The translations under genes were made by a program, and so were the position numbers. 42,661 bases of DNA from positions 1 to 42,661 of the forward strand of contig MHMQ01000011.1 in NCBI GenBank assembly GCA_001819395.1, read 5' to 3'. This DNA comes from Candidatus Niyogibacteria bacterium RIFCSPLOWO2_01_FULL_45_48 (GTDB taxonomy: Bacteria; Patescibacteriota; Minisyncoccia; HO2-45-28). Positions within the stretch are counted from its first letter, which is position 1. Each line of letters opens with the position of its first letter. The notes under the pieces were generated by a model. It saw nothing but the letters and a program-made list of their open reading frames with translations. It did no database searches and was not told where the DNA came from. Below, piece after piece: positions 21,809 to 30,235 of this stretch.

Positions 21809-23386
21809 ATGCAGGAAAAATTTTATATCTCTACCGCGATAGCCTATGTGAATTCGCGGCCGCACATCGGATTTGCTTTGGAGCTGGCGCAGGCCGATGC
21901 CATAGCCCGCTGGCAAAGACTTAATGGCAAGGATGTTTTTTTTCTGACCGGAACCGACGAGCATGGCGCAAAAATTACTCGCGCCGCCGAGAAGGCAGGA
22001 AAAAGTCCGCAAGATTTTGCCGGAGAAAACGCGGCGGTTTTTAAAAAACTTGTCGAGGACTTAAATGTTTCATCCGACGATTTTATAAGGACATCCGACG
22101 AGAAAAGGCATTTTCCGGGGGCGGTTAAACTTTGGAAGAAGCTTGAAGAATCCGGAGATATTTACAAGAAAAATTATAGCGGGCTTTATTGCGTTGGGCA
22201 CGAGGCTTTTGTGACCCAAAAAGATCTGGTTGACGGCAAATGCGCCGACCACGACGCAGAGCCCGAAACAATTGAAGAAGAAAATTATTTTTTCAGACTT
22301 TCAAAATACGGCCAGGCCGTTAAAAAAGCCGTCGAATCAGGCGAGTTAAAGATTTTTCCCGAATCCCGCAAAAACGAAACCGTGTCTTTTATTAACGAGG
22401 GCCTTGAAGACATAAGCGTTTCCAGGCCGTCCAAAGATATTTCATGGGGAATACCGGTGCCTGGGGACTCAACGCAAACCATGTATGTCTGGTTTGAGGC
22501 GCTGGCTAATTATATTACCGCGCTTGGTTTCGGCTCATCAAACCAGGATAATTTTGAAAAATTCTGGCCTGCGGACATTCATGTGATAGGCAAAGACATA
22601 TTGAGATTTCACTCGATAATTTGGCCGGCAATGCTTTTGTCGGCCGGACTGCCGCTCCCAAAAAGTGTTTTTGTCCACGGATTTATTCATTCCGGAGGAC
22701 GGAAAATGTCAAAAACCGTAGGCAATGTTATTGATCCGGTTGATTTTGTCGACCGGCACGGATGCGATCCGCTCCGTTACTATCTTTTACGGGACATACC
22801 GACATTCGAGGACGGGGATTTTACCGAAGAAAGATTTGTTGAGGCTTATAACTCGGATTTGGCAAATGGGCTCGGAAATTACATAAGCAGGATTTCTAAG
22901 ATGATCGAACAATATTTCGGCGGTGTTTTGGAACGTCCGTCCGACAACGAACTTTCGGCGGTTCCTATAAAAAAACACTCATCGTTTTTTGCTCCCAACG
23001 GCGAAGGAGCGAAACTTGAGCTTGTAAGCCCGCCGTATTTTATAGATCAGGTTGTTTGGCCGATTTATCGGAGCGCTTTCGCGGATTATAAATTAAAACA
23101 GGTTTTGGACGCTGTGTGGGCGCTTTTGGGGGAACTTGACGCATATGTGCAGACTTACGAACCGTTCAAGTTGATAAAAACCGACACGGAAAAAACGCGG
23201 GCGGTTTTGTGGAATCTGTCTTACGGCGCTTTAAGCATCGCTTGGATGTTGAAACCTTTTATGCCGGACACCGCCGAAAAAATTCTGGATACGTTTGGCG
23301 TTAAATCCGACTCAAAAGAAGAGTGGTTAAAAGTTGGCGTTAAACTTGACGATCCGCTTTTTGCGAGAAAAGAAAATGTTGATTGA
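21809..23386 (+). CDS. metG: Methionyl-tRNA synthetase
   Basis: Class I synthetase charging tRNA-Met for initiation and elongation. The 525-aa protein is the short MetG type without the C-terminal tRNA-binding EMAP domain. Motifs: YISTAIAYVNSRPHIGFALE (HIGH variant HIGF), GTDEHGAKI, WFEALANYITALG, HVIGKDILRFHSIIWPAML and GGRKMSKTVGNVIDP. The C-terminal helical anticodon domain ends WMLKPFMPDTAEKIL. A loop at about residues 390-410 (HSSFFAPNGEGAKLELVSPPYF) looks like a small lineage insertion. Starts directly after the preceding stop and overlaps tatD by 11 nt. Confidence 0.97.
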   Translation: MQEKFYISTAIAYVNSRPHIGFALELAQADAIARWQRLNGKDVFFLTGTDEHGAKITRAAEKAGKSPQDFAGENAAVFKKLVEDLNVSSDDFIRTSDEKRHFPGAVKLWKKLEESGDIYKKNYSGLYCVGHEAFVTQKDLVDGKCADHDAEPETIEEENYFFRLSKYGQAVKKAVESGELKIFPESRKNETVSFINEGLEDISVSRPSKDISWGIPVPGDSTQTMYVWFEALANYITALGFGSSNQDNFEKFWPADIHVIGKDILRFHSIIWPAMLLSAGLPLPKSVFVHGFIHSGGRKMSKTVGNVIDPVDFVDRHGCDPLRYYLLRDIPTFEDGDFTEERFVEAYNSDLANGLGNYISRISKMIEQYFGGVLERPSDNELSAVPIKKHSSFFAPNGEGAKLELVSPPYFIDQVVWPIYRSAFADYKLKQVLDAVWALLGELDAYVQTYEPFKLIKTDTEKTRAVLWNLSYGALSIAWMLKPFMPDTAEKILDTFGVKSDSKEEWLKVGVKLDDPLFARKENVD

Positions 23387-24224
23387 CTCGCACGCGCATT
23401 TGCAATTTAAGGCGTTTGATGCTGATCGCGACGAAGTTATAAAACGAACGCTTGAGGGCGGTGTGTTTTGTATTAATGTCGGGACGCAAAAAGACACTTC
23501 TCGCGCGGCGGTGGAACTTGCCGAAAAACACGAAGGATTTTGGGCGGCTGTCGGGCTGCACCCTATTCATACCGAAGAATCTTTTCACGACGAACAGGAA
23601 ATTTCGGGTTCAGGCGTGTTTAAAAGCCGCGAAGAAGTTTTCGATTCAGATTTTTATGAAAAGTTAGCAAAGCATCCCAAAGTTGTAGCAATAGGCGAAT
23701 GCGGTTTTGATTATTACCGAGCAATGCCCGACTCCCGTAAAAAACAGGAGGATGCTTTTTGCTCGCAGGTTAGGTTGGCTAAAAAAATTGGGAAGCCCAT
23801 CATGCTTCATTGCAGGCCGTCTCAAAATCCAGACAAATCTTATTCTGATGACGCTTATTTGGACATGTTCCGTGTTTTAAAAGAAGAGGGAGGTAATTCT
23901 GTGGGCGGTAACGTGCATTTTTTTGTCGGTTCAACTGATATTGCTAAAAAATTTTTGGAAATTGGATTTTCGTTTTCATTTTCGGGAGTTATCACAATTA
24001 CAAATATGTACGACGAAGTCGTTAAATTTCTGCCTTTGGATAAAATTTTAATTGAAACTGACTCTCCTTATGCGGCGCCAATTCCATATCGCGGAAAACG
24101 AAATGAGCCGCCATATGTTGAAGAAGTTGCTAAGCGTCTCGCAGAACTTCATGGAAAATCGTTTGAAGAAATAGCCGAACTAACCACTCAAAACGCAAAG
24201 AAAGTTTTTAATTTAAAATTTTAA
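23376..24224 (+). CDS. tatD: TatD family metal-dependent hydrolase
   Basis: TatD-type nuclease/hydrolase with a TIM-barrel fold; members act as 3'-5' DNA exonucleases in repair. I start at the ATG at 23376 (MLIDSHAHLQF), which overlaps metG by 11 nt; the listed start is 14 codons upstream without homology. Metal ligands are seen in order: DSHAHL, AIGECGFDYYR, MLHCRPS, NVHFFVGS and ETDSPYAAP, then NEPPYVEEVAKRLAEL, a family hallmark. The 282-aa length is slightly above normal because of a charged insert near residues 70-95. metG-tatD is a common bacterial neighbour pair. Confidence 0.95.
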   Translation: MLIDSHAHLQFKAFDADRDEVIKRTLEGGVFCINVGTQKDTSRAAVELAEKHEGFWAAVGLHPIHTEESFHDEQEISGSGVFKSREEVFDSDFYEKLAKHPKVVAIGECGFDYYRAMPDSRKKQEDAFCSQVRLAKKIGKPIMLHCRPSQNPDKSYSDDAYLDMFRVLKEEGGNSVGGNVHFFVGSTDIAKKFLEIGFSFSFSGVITITNMYDEVVKFLPLDKILIETDSPYAAPIPYRGKRNEPPYVEEVAKRLAELHGKSFEEIAELTTQNAKKVFNLKF

Positions 24225-24231
24225 CTCACCA

Positions 24232-24275
24232 AAACTTGCACACATCAATACGATTGTAGCGATGTGTGCAAGTTT
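24232..24275. repeat. Long perfect inverted repeat after tatD
   Basis: AAACTTGCACACATC and GATGTGTGCAAGTTT form 15 perfect pairs around a 14-nt loop. No T run follows on the plus strand. It may end or stabilise the tatD transcript. Confidence 0.65.
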
Positions 24276-24291
24276 GAAAAGTTGAAAAAAA

Positions 24292-24326
24292 TTAAAAAGA
24301 AAAAGCTCCGACGAATCGTCGGAGCT
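24292..24326 (-). terminator. Terminator of the aldehyde dehydrogenase gene
   Basis: On the minus strand AGCTCCGACGA-T-TCGTCGGAGCT is followed by TTTTCTTTTT. Confidence 0.85.
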
Positions 24327-24339
24327 GGGTTTACGGGGT

Positions 24340-24360
24340 GGTCCAAGTCCGACTTGGACC
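24340..24360. repeat. Palindromic hairpin next to the ALDH stop
   Basis: GGTCCAAGTC-C-GACTTGGACC, ten perfect pairs with a single-base centre, four bases from the ALDH stop codon. Shares the core GTCCAAGT with a palindrome inside the PAP2 gene (40022-40046). Confidence 0.6.
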
Positions 24361-24364
24361 AAAA

Positions 24365-26104
24365 TTACTGTTTGGAAAGATTTATGCCGCCTTGCGTCAG
24401 AACTTCTTGCGCGGCTTTTTTGTACTCGTCGTCAGCATCCTTCGGATAAAATCCGGAAAATGTCTGCTGGGAGCCGAAAAGAGCCAAAGCGTTTTTGCCT
24501 TTTACACCGTTTGGTGAAGACGCCGAGCGCAGACCTCCGAAACATTCCGTATCAACGAGCGCCCCTGTGCATTTCCTGTTCCAGTAAAGATTTCCAGAAG
24601 GGATAACGCGCATCATTCGCTTCAATGTTTCGAGATTTCGACAGAATACGGAGCCCGTAAGCGCGAAGTTTGAAAGTTTGCATTTCCACTCAATCTCATC
24701 AAGGTTGTTGAAAGGCACAACGGTGCTTACGGGACCGAAAAATTCAGTATTCATAACCGTCCGCATATCCTCTTCGTCATCAGATGCTCCTTCGCACATC
24801 AAAAGTGTTGGGGGAAAATCGCTTGCGGAGACTTGGTTAATTTCTTTCTCAAAATACACATCTACTGTACCGACACTCTCAAGAGCTTCTATTTGTTTTA
24901 CAAGTTTTTCCTTATCCGAATAAGTAATCATTGCTCCAACGTTGGCGCCCTGCTTCACATCGCCGTATCGGATTTGTTCCAAACGCTCACACACTGAATC
25001 CAAAAATACTGACAAAACCTTTTCGGCCACAAACGCAATCCTTGCGGAAGAACACTTTTGTCCCGAACGGCCGGTAAATGATTTTACATATTCGTTTGCG
25101 GCATGATGGGGGCCGGCATCTTCGCAGACGACAAAAATGTTTACGCCGCTTGTTTCGGCTGAACCGTAAACAAGCTCTGCCTTGCCGTGCCAGCCGTAGC
25201 GAAGAAGGTCTCTGTGTTTGTGCCTGATTTCTCTGAAAACCTCGCTTGAGCCGGTAAAAGAAAAACCGGAAACATAAGGATTTGAAAGAAATGCGTCAAC
25301 GACCTCCGCTCCGCCGGGAGCGTAATTAATCACGCCGCGCCAATCAATACCCATTCGCTCAAACGCTATTTTAACGCTTTCCCAAACAAGATAACCGCAA
25401 AGCGCCGATTTCGGGGACGGCTTCATAATTACGGCGTTGCCCATCGCAAGCGCTTTGGTCGCCATATCCATCGGAATGGCTCCAGGGAAGTTAAACGGCT
25501 CAACATCAAGAAATACACCGTGCGGATAAAAGCATTTTCCGTTTATATCGCCGGCAAAGCTCGGGTTTGGAATAAGCAAATCGCGGTTAATCTCTTCAAG
25601 ATACATCGCGTTTACAAGAGGAAAATCGGCTTCTTCGTCGGTCTCACCAATGGCTTCCGCGATAGATTGCCCTGTTTCGTACATTTTCGCGGCGCAAAGA
25701 AGCCAGAAGCGTTCTTCGACAACCCGCGAAATTGTCTCAAGAAGTTCTACTCGCTTCGGCCAAGGGTTTTCTTCAAAAAATCTGCGCCCGGCGTTGCGAA
25801 TATTTTCGGAGTGGGAGTTTACCAAATCACAAAGGTGTGGCCAAGTGAATAAGGGAAAGAAACCAACGCACTGCTTTTTTGGCCGTCTTGAGATTTCCGG
25901 CTCATTTGGGTCGCGGGTTTCAAAATACACACCGATTGAGCTGAATTCAGCGCCGCTGAGAATCCACCGAAAATGTTTTCCCAGATAACTTTTCCTGAAC
26001 TGTTCAATGCCGTCAGCAAGTTTTTGCGCCGTTTCCGGGTCGGCAGGATTCGGATAAATTTTGTTGGAAAGCCGGGCTTTAATGCGCTCTCGAACAGAAC
26101 TCAT
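24365..26104 (-). CDS. Aldehyde dehydrogenase family protein, probable 1-pyrroline-5-carboxylate dehydrogenase
   Basis: A 579-aa NAD(P)-dependent aldehyde dehydrogenase. P5C dehydrogenase oxidises glutamate semialdehyde to glutamate in proline breakdown. Visible: NAD-binding and substrate segments FNFPGAIPMDMATKALAMGNAVIMKPSP, FSFTGSSEVFREI, the glutamate in AETSGVNIFVV, the nucleophile Cys at about residue 351 in SGQKCSSARIAF, and EFFGPVSTVVPFN. The long N-terminal part with NPWPKRVELLETISRVVEERFWLL and the ETSG/GQKCSS spelling resembles the P5CDH/PutA branch, longer than the usual 480-500 aa. No proline dehydrogenase gene is nearby, so the substrate is inferred. AAGGAG lies seven bases before the ATG. 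Divergent from leuS through overlapping -35 boxes. Confidence 0.82.
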   Translation of the reverse strand: MSSVRERIKARLSNKIYPNPADPETAQKLADGIEQFRKSYLGKHFRWILSGAEFSSIGVYFETRDPNEPEISRRPKKQCVGFFPLFTWPHLCDLVNSHSENIRNAGRRFFEENPWPKRVELLETISRVVEERFWLLCAAKMYETGQSIAEAIGETDEEADFPLVNAMYLEEINRDLLIPNPSFAGDINGKCFYPHGVFLDVEPFNFPGAIPMDMATKALAMGNAVIMKPSPKSALCGYLVWESVKIAFERMGIDWRGVINYAPGGAEVVDAFLSNPYVSGFSFTGSSEVFREIRHKHRDLLRYGWHGKAELVYGSAETSGVNIFVVCEDAGPHHAANEYVKSFTGRSGQKCSSARIAFVAEKVLSVFLDSVCERLEQIRYGDVKQGANVGAMITYSDKEKLVKQIEALESVGTVDVYFEKEINQVSASDFPPTLLMCEGASDDEEDMRTVMNTEFFGPVSTVVPFNNLDEIEWKCKLSNFALTGSVFCRNLETLKRMMRVIPSGNLYWNRKCTGALVDTECFGGLRSASSPNGVKGKNALALFGSQQTFSGFYPKDADDEYKKAAQEVLTQGGINLSKQ

Positions 26105-26149
26105 TTCACCACTCCTTTCTTGTTGTTCTTGTTGTCAAAAACCACCCTT

Positions 26150-26177
26150 ATCTTAACGCAATTTTTTTTATTGTCAA
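26150..26177 (-). promoter_or_regulatory. Promoter of the aldehyde dehydrogenase gene
   Basis: TTGACA, 16-bp spacer, TAAGAT on the minus strand. Its -35 shares bases with the leuS -35. Confidence 0.75.
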
Positions 26178-26199
26178 CGTCTCCAAAAATAGCTAGAAT
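26171..26199 (+). promoter_or_regulatory. Promoter of leuS
   Basis: TTGTCA, 17-bp spacer, TAGAAT, eleven bases to the ATG, so the leader is at most about five nt. No Shine-Dalgarno. Confidence 0.7.
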
Positions 26200-26210
26200 A
26201 AGACGCATAT

Positions 26211-28637
26211 ATGACCGATTATGATTTTAAAAAAATAGAAAAAAAATGGAGCGATAAATGGCTTAAAGACAAGGTTTATGAGCCCTTCGACTTCGCTCAG
26301 GACAAGCCCGATTTGGATAAAGCCAAAAATCCATTTTACAACCTGATGATGTTTCCGTATCCTTCGGCGGAAGGTTTGCATGTGGGGAACGTCTACGCAT
26401 TTGTCGGAGCCGATATTTACGGAAGAAAAAAACGAATGGAGGGCTTTGATGTTTTTGAGCCGATAGGCCTTGACGGCTTTGGGATTCATTCCGAAAACTA
26501 CGCGCTTAAAACAGGAAAACATCCCAAAGAACAGGCAGAAGTCTCGGAAAAAAATTTTTATAAGCAGATGCGGATGATCGGCAACGGATTTTCTTGGGAC
26601 GAAAAGCTGGAGACCTATGACCCGGATTATTACAAATGGACCCAGTGGATTTTTGTCCAGATGTTTAAAAAAGGCCTTGCTTATCGCAAAAAAGCTATGG
26701 TTAATTGGTGTCCGAAATGTCTGACCGTTCTTGCGGATGAGCAAGTGCTTGCGGGAGAGTGTGAAAGATGCGGGACAAAAGTCATTAAAAAAGAGCTTGA
26801 GCAGTGGTTTTTCAAAATAACCGATTACGCCGAGCGGCTGCTTGCCGATTTGGATAAGATAGATTGGTCCGAGCGCGTAAAAATAGCGCAGAGAAACTGG
26901 ATAGGAAAATCAGAAGGCGCTTCTATCCGTTTTCCGCTTGTTGGTGTTTCCGGACAGCCCGACGAAAAACACTACGTAGAAGTTTTTACAACAAGGCCCG
27001 ATACATTATATGGAGCGACATTTATTGTTGTTTCGCCCGAACTTGCAAAGTTTTGGATCGATATTGGCTGGCAAGCGCCGGATAAAGTAAAAAAATATAT
27101 TGCGGATGCTTTAGCAAAGCGAGGACAAAAAGACACAGAAAAAGAAAAAACCGGAATTGACTCCGGAATATTCTCTGTAAATCCGGCAAATAAAGAAAAA
27201 ATTCCGGTCTGGGTTGCCGATTATGTCCTGGCCGGCTATGGCACCGGCGCCATCATGGCCGTGCCCGCGCATGACCAAAGAGATTTGGAGTTTTGGAAGG
27301 CGCACAGAGGGTCGTCAATAAAAGGTTTTAATGTGGTTGTTTATCCGGATGAAAATATTCCGGATATAATAGAAATTAAGGACGCTTACGTTGGTGACGG
27401 AATAATGCATAACTCCGGCCCGTTTAACGGCCTTTTAAACGTAGAAGCCGGAAAAAAAATAACTGACTTCGTCGGCGGGAAAATGGAAGTTAAATACCAT
27501 CTTCGCGACTGGCTTATTTCGCGCCAGCGCTATTGGGGACCGCCTATTCCGATGATTTTTTGCCAAAAGTGCGATTGGCAGCCCGCGTCGGAAAAAGATT
27601 TGCCCGTTTTGCTTCCGGACGTAAAAGATTTCCGCCCCACCGGCACGGATAAATCTCCCCTGGCTACCGTTGAGGGGTTTGTAAAAACAAAATGTCCCAA
27701 GTGTGGGGGCGATGCCGAGAGAGAAACGGATGTTTCGGACACTTTTCTTGATTCCGCTTGGTATTTTTTTAGATACCCTGATGTAAAAAATAAAAAAGAG
27801 CCGTTTAGTAAAAAAACTATTAAAAAATGGCTTCCGATTGATATGTATACTGGAGGAGCGGAGCACGCCGTTTTGCATCTTTTATATACCAGATTTCTGA
27901 CCAAAGTTTTTCGCGATTGGGGCTTGGTTGATTTTGACGAACCGTTTAAAAAATTCCGCGCGCACGGGCTTTTGATTAAAGACGGCGCGAAAATGTCAAA
28001 ATCCAAAGGCAATGTGGTTAATCCTGACGAGTATATTAAAAAATTCGGCGCGGATGTCTTAAGAATGTACCTGATGTTTCTGGGGCCGTTTGAACAAGGC
28101 GGGGATTTTCGCGACGAATCAATCGCGGGCATAGACAGGTTTTTAAATAGGGTTTGGAATTTGAAAGATAAAATTGGCGACGGAAAAAGTATCGGGACGG
28201 AAATCCTTTTACATAAAAGCATCAAAAAGATAGGCGAGGACATAGAAAAATTGCATTATAATACCGCGATATCGCAACTGATGATTTTGTTGAGCGGGAT
28301 TGAAAAAGGATGCGACGAAAAAAGTTTTAAAATATTTTTAAAACTGCTTGCTCCGTTCGCGCCATTTGTCGCGGAGGAATTGTGGGATGATAAAACCAGT
28401 ATCCACAAATCAAAATGGCCCGAATATGACGAGAAAAAAATAAAAGAAGAAACAAAAACAATAATCGTCCAAATAAACGGAAAAATTCGCGATAAATTTG
28501 AGGTCGCAAATGATATTTCTGAAGATAATATTAAGACACAAGCGTTGGCGCGGGATAAAATAAAAGAAATCCTTGTCGGAAAAAAACCAAAAAAAATAAT
28601 AATCGCGCGTGGTCGGCTGGTAAACATCGTTTTGTAG
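26211..28637 (+). CDS. leuS: Leucyl-tRNA synthetase
   Basis: Class I synthetase charging tRNA-Leu, 808 aa, normal for the bacterial type. Motifs: FPYPSAEGLHVGN (HIGH region, with H57-V-G-N60, so the last His is Asn), GLDGFGIHSENYA, a zinc knuckle CPKC..CERCG, the editing domain VEVFTTRPDTLYGATF and GTGAIMAVPAHDQRD, the second knuckle CQKCDWQ..CPKCGG, MYTGGAEHAVLHLLY, and AKMSKSKGNVVNP. The C-terminal anticodon part ends KKPKKIIIARGRLVNIV. Near the N-terminus a PFDFAQDKP stretch (residues 25-33) is encoded by a sequence I recognise as a common interspersed repeat of environmental genomes; it keeps the frame. Confidence 0.97.
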   Translation: MTDYDFKKIEKKWSDKWLKDKVYEPFDFAQDKPDLDKAKNPFYNLMMFPYPSAEGLHVGNVYAFVGADIYGRKKRMEGFDVFEPIGLDGFGIHSENYALKTGKHPKEQAEVSEKNFYKQMRMIGNGFSWDEKLETYDPDYYKWTQWIFVQMFKKGLAYRKKAMVNWCPKCLTVLADEQVLAGECERCGTKVIKKELEQWFFKITDYAERLLADLDKIDWSERVKIAQRNWIGKSEGASIRFPLVGVSGQPDEKHYVEVFTTRPDTLYGATFIVVSPELAKFWIDIGWQAPDKVKKYIADALAKRGQKDTEKEKTGIDSGIFSVNPANKEKIPVWVADYVLAGYGTGAIMAVPAHDQRDLEFWKAHRGSSIKGFNVVVYPDENIPDIIEIKDAYVGDGIMHNSGPFNGLLNVEAGKKITDFVGGKMEVKYHLRDWLISRQRYWGPPIPMIFCQKCDWQPASEKDLPVLLPDVKDFRPTGTDKSPLATVEGFVKTKCPKCGGDAERETDVSDTFLDSAWYFFRYPDVKNKKEPFSKKTIKKWLPIDMYTGGAEHAVLHLLYTRFLTKVFRDWGLVDFDEPFKKFRAHGLLIKDGAKMSKSKGNVVNPDEYIKKFGADVLRMYLMFLGPFEQGGDFRDESIAGIDRFLNRVWNLKDKIGDGKSIGTEILLHKSIKKIGEDIEKLHYNTAISQLMILLSGIEKGCDEKSFKIFLKLLAPFAPFVAEELWDDKTSIHKSKWPEYDEKKIKEETKTIIVQINGKIRDKFEVANDISEDNIKTQALARDKIKEILVGKKPKKIIIARGRLVNIVL
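26283..26306 (+). repeat. Interspersed repeat-like segment inside leuS
   Basis: Begins CCCTTCGACTTCGCTC and translates as PFDFAQDK on this strand and LVLSEVEG on the other. I know both peptide strings from spurious or inserted segments in many uncultured-bacterium genomes. It sits in the variable linker before the LeuRS catalytic core. Confidence 0.5.
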
Positions 28638-28695
28638 TTGTAATTAAAGCAAGTCCGTGATATAAATACTCAAAGTTCTTTGAGTGGAGTTTGAT

Positions 28696-29289
28696 ATGAC
28701 TTATGCCGACTACGCGTCTTTGGTAAGGATTATTTTCGGTCCGCCGTTCGCGCTTATTTTATATTTGACCGTTAAATTTCCCGGAAAATATCCCGCGCTT
28801 GAAGAGCATTGGCCTTTTCTGATTTCACTAATTATGTTTTTGGTTCTTGCTCTAACGGACGCGCTTGACGGCAGGCTGGCCAAAAAATATGGCGAAACTC
28901 GTTTTGGAGCGTTTCTTGATCCGTTGGCCGATAAGATTTTTCTGTGGTCGTATTCCGCTGTTTTTGTTTTTACTGTTGCTTGGAATGCGATTTTGCCTCT
29001 AGTTTTACTTTTTGTGTTGGACGTTTGGTCAACCGTTGACCGTGTTAAGTGGTATGGTCTTCGGGAAAAAGAAATCAGGGCAAATAAAGGCGGTAAACGG
29101 AAAATGTTTTTTCATTTTCTGGCGATAGCTCTTTTTCTGGCCACGCTCGTTTTTTGGCCGGAAAGCGCTAAGTCCGAAGTTGCTTTTTGGGATACATATA
29201 CCGCGCCTGCTGGTTGGATTTTTCTGTGGTCTGCTCTCGGATATTCTTTTTTATCGTGTTGGAATAAACATGAACAGAGGAAAGAGTAG
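28696..29289 (+). CDS. CDP-alcohol phosphatidyltransferase (PgsA-like)
   Basis: A 197-aa integral membrane enzyme that joins a CDP-diacylglycerol-type donor to an alcohol, as in phosphatidylglycerophosphate synthesis. The signature DG(x2)A(x8)G(x3)D(x3)D is present: TDALDGRLAKKYGETRFGAFLDPLADK contains D-x2-DG, A, G, D and D in the right spacing (Lys in place of the usual Arg after Ala). About five to six helices flank it. The start is the ATG at 28696 with GGAG six bases before; the listed GTG at 28684 overlaps that site. It follows leuS and ends at a strong terminator. The head-group alcohol cannot be read from sequence. Confidence 0.88.
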   Translation: MTYADYASLVRIIFGPPFALILYLTVKFPGKYPALEEHWPFLISLIMFLVLALTDALDGRLAKKYGETRFGAFLDPLADKIFLWSYSAVFVFTVAWNAILPLVLLFVLDVWSTVDRVKWYGLREKEIRANKGGKRKMFFHFLAIALFLATLVFWPESAKSEVAFWDTYTAPAGWIFLWSALGYSFLSCWNKHEQRKE

Positions 29290-29301
29290 ATAGATAGTTT
29301 T

Positions 29302-29332
29302 GGGCCCAGCGAAATTTCGCCGGGCCCTTTTT
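29302..29332 (+). terminator. Rho-independent terminator
   Basis: GGGCCC-AG-CGAAATTTCG-CC-GGGCCC followed by TTTTT, a strong two-part stem. Confidence 0.93.
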
Positions 29333-29431
29333 GTTTTCACCGATGAGGGGTTGACAAACGGGTTATCCCCAGCGTCGCAGCTCGCCCACCTCTTGACAAG
29401 AAAGTTGTCCACAGCTCTTGTAGGAAATTAG

Positions 29432-29460
29432 TTGACACTTTGTGTGCTTAAAAATAGGCT
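29432..29460 (+). promoter_or_regulatory. Promoter of the TrmB-like regulator
   Basis: TTGACA, 17-bp spacer, TAGGCT, eight bases to the ATG at 29469. The 135-nt gap 29333-29468 before the gene also holds two other TTGACA copies, a GACAA-GAAAG-TTGTC inverted repeat (29394-29408), and DnaA-box-like TTATCCCCA and TTGTCCACA. Confidence 0.55.
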
Positions 29461-29468
29461 TAAAATAT

Positions 29469-30215
29469 ATGCTTGAAGTGAAAGATGCGCTGAAAGGTAT
29501 TGGACTGGCTGACAAAGAAATGCAAGTTTATAGCGCTTTGTTGCCCCTTGGTTCGGCTTCAATAAGAATTTTAGCACTACGTACCGGCATAAATCGCGGG
29601 TCGGTTCATGACGCCCTTAATTCCCTTGAACAAAAAGGGCTGGTTTCCGGCGAGCGTAAGGGCTCGCGCCGGCATTTCAGTGTCCGCTCGCCGGAGAATA
29701 TTATTGATACACTTGAGGCCCAGAAGAAAAAGATCGAGCGAAGCGAGGATATGGTGCGCCAGGCCTTGCCCGCGCTTTTGTCTTTCTATTCAAAACAAGG
29801 CGGAAGGCCGTCGGTTGAGTATTTTGACTCCGACGAAGGAATCCGAAAGATACTGGAAGATGTTCTAATAACTGTGGACGCGCTTCCGGAAAAAGAATAC
29901 GCCCTTTATTCTTCAAAATCGGCGCGCTCTTACCTATATAAGCTTTATCCGGACTTTACCAAGGAAAAAATAAAGCGCGGAATTAACACAAAAGTCATCG
30001 CTTTGGGCGAGGGCGGAGATCCGGCCAACCTCAAGATGGCCGAGCGCAAGTGGCTTGACTCGGACGCGCCGGCTTACATTTTGATTTATGGGCCGAAAGT
30101 GGCGATGATTTCGGCGGCGGAAGACGACACGCCCTTCGGTGTTTTAATTAAAGACGACAAAATAGCTCGTACCCAGAGGATTTTATTCGATAATCTGTGG
30201 TCGAGAATAATCTAA
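29469..30215 (+). CDS. TrmB family transcriptional regulator
   Basis: A 248-aa cytoplasmic DNA-binding protein. Residues 1-65 form a winged helix of the TrmB type (MLEVKDALKGIGLADKEMQ, VYSALLPLGSASIRILALRTGINRGSVHDALNSLEQKGLV in two helices plus recognition helix), then a coiled-coil linker (DTLEAQKKKIERSEDMV), then a PLD-like effector-binding domain (VEYFDSDEGIRKILEDVL ... PFGVLIKDDKIARTQRILFDNLW). Related proteins sense sugars or other metabolites. I use the ATG at 29469 instead of the GTG at 29442 because homology begins there and the promoter start point lies just before it. It sits 20 nt before glmS, so it may control the amino-sugar genes; that is inference from position. Confidence 0.85.
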   Translation: MLEVKDALKGIGLADKEMQVYSALLPLGSASIRILALRTGINRGSVHDALNSLEQKGLVSGERKGSRRHFSVRSPENIIDTLEAQKKKIERSEDMVRQALPALLSFYSKQGGRPSVEYFDSDEGIRKILEDVLITVDALPEKEYALYSSKSARSYLYKLYPDFTKEKIKRGINTKVIALGEGGDPANLKMAERKWLDSDAPAYILIYGPKVAMISAAEDDTPFGVLIKDDKIARTQRILFDNLWSRII

Positions 30216-30235
30216 CTTTTAATTTCTAAATTAAC

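Noticed and set aside
26193-26744. 183-aa minus-strand ORF containing LVLSEVEG
   Set aside because: Antisense shadow of leuS; the familiar peptide string is only the reverse reading of the repeat.
29340-29430. Possible replication origin (DnaA-like boxes, repeated TTGACA)
   Set aside because: Only two imperfect boxes, no AT-rich unwinding region and no dnaA/dnaN nearby; more likely a regulatory region of trmB.
30216-30235. glmS ribozyme
   Set aside because: The gap before glmS is 20 nt, far too short for the ribozyme.
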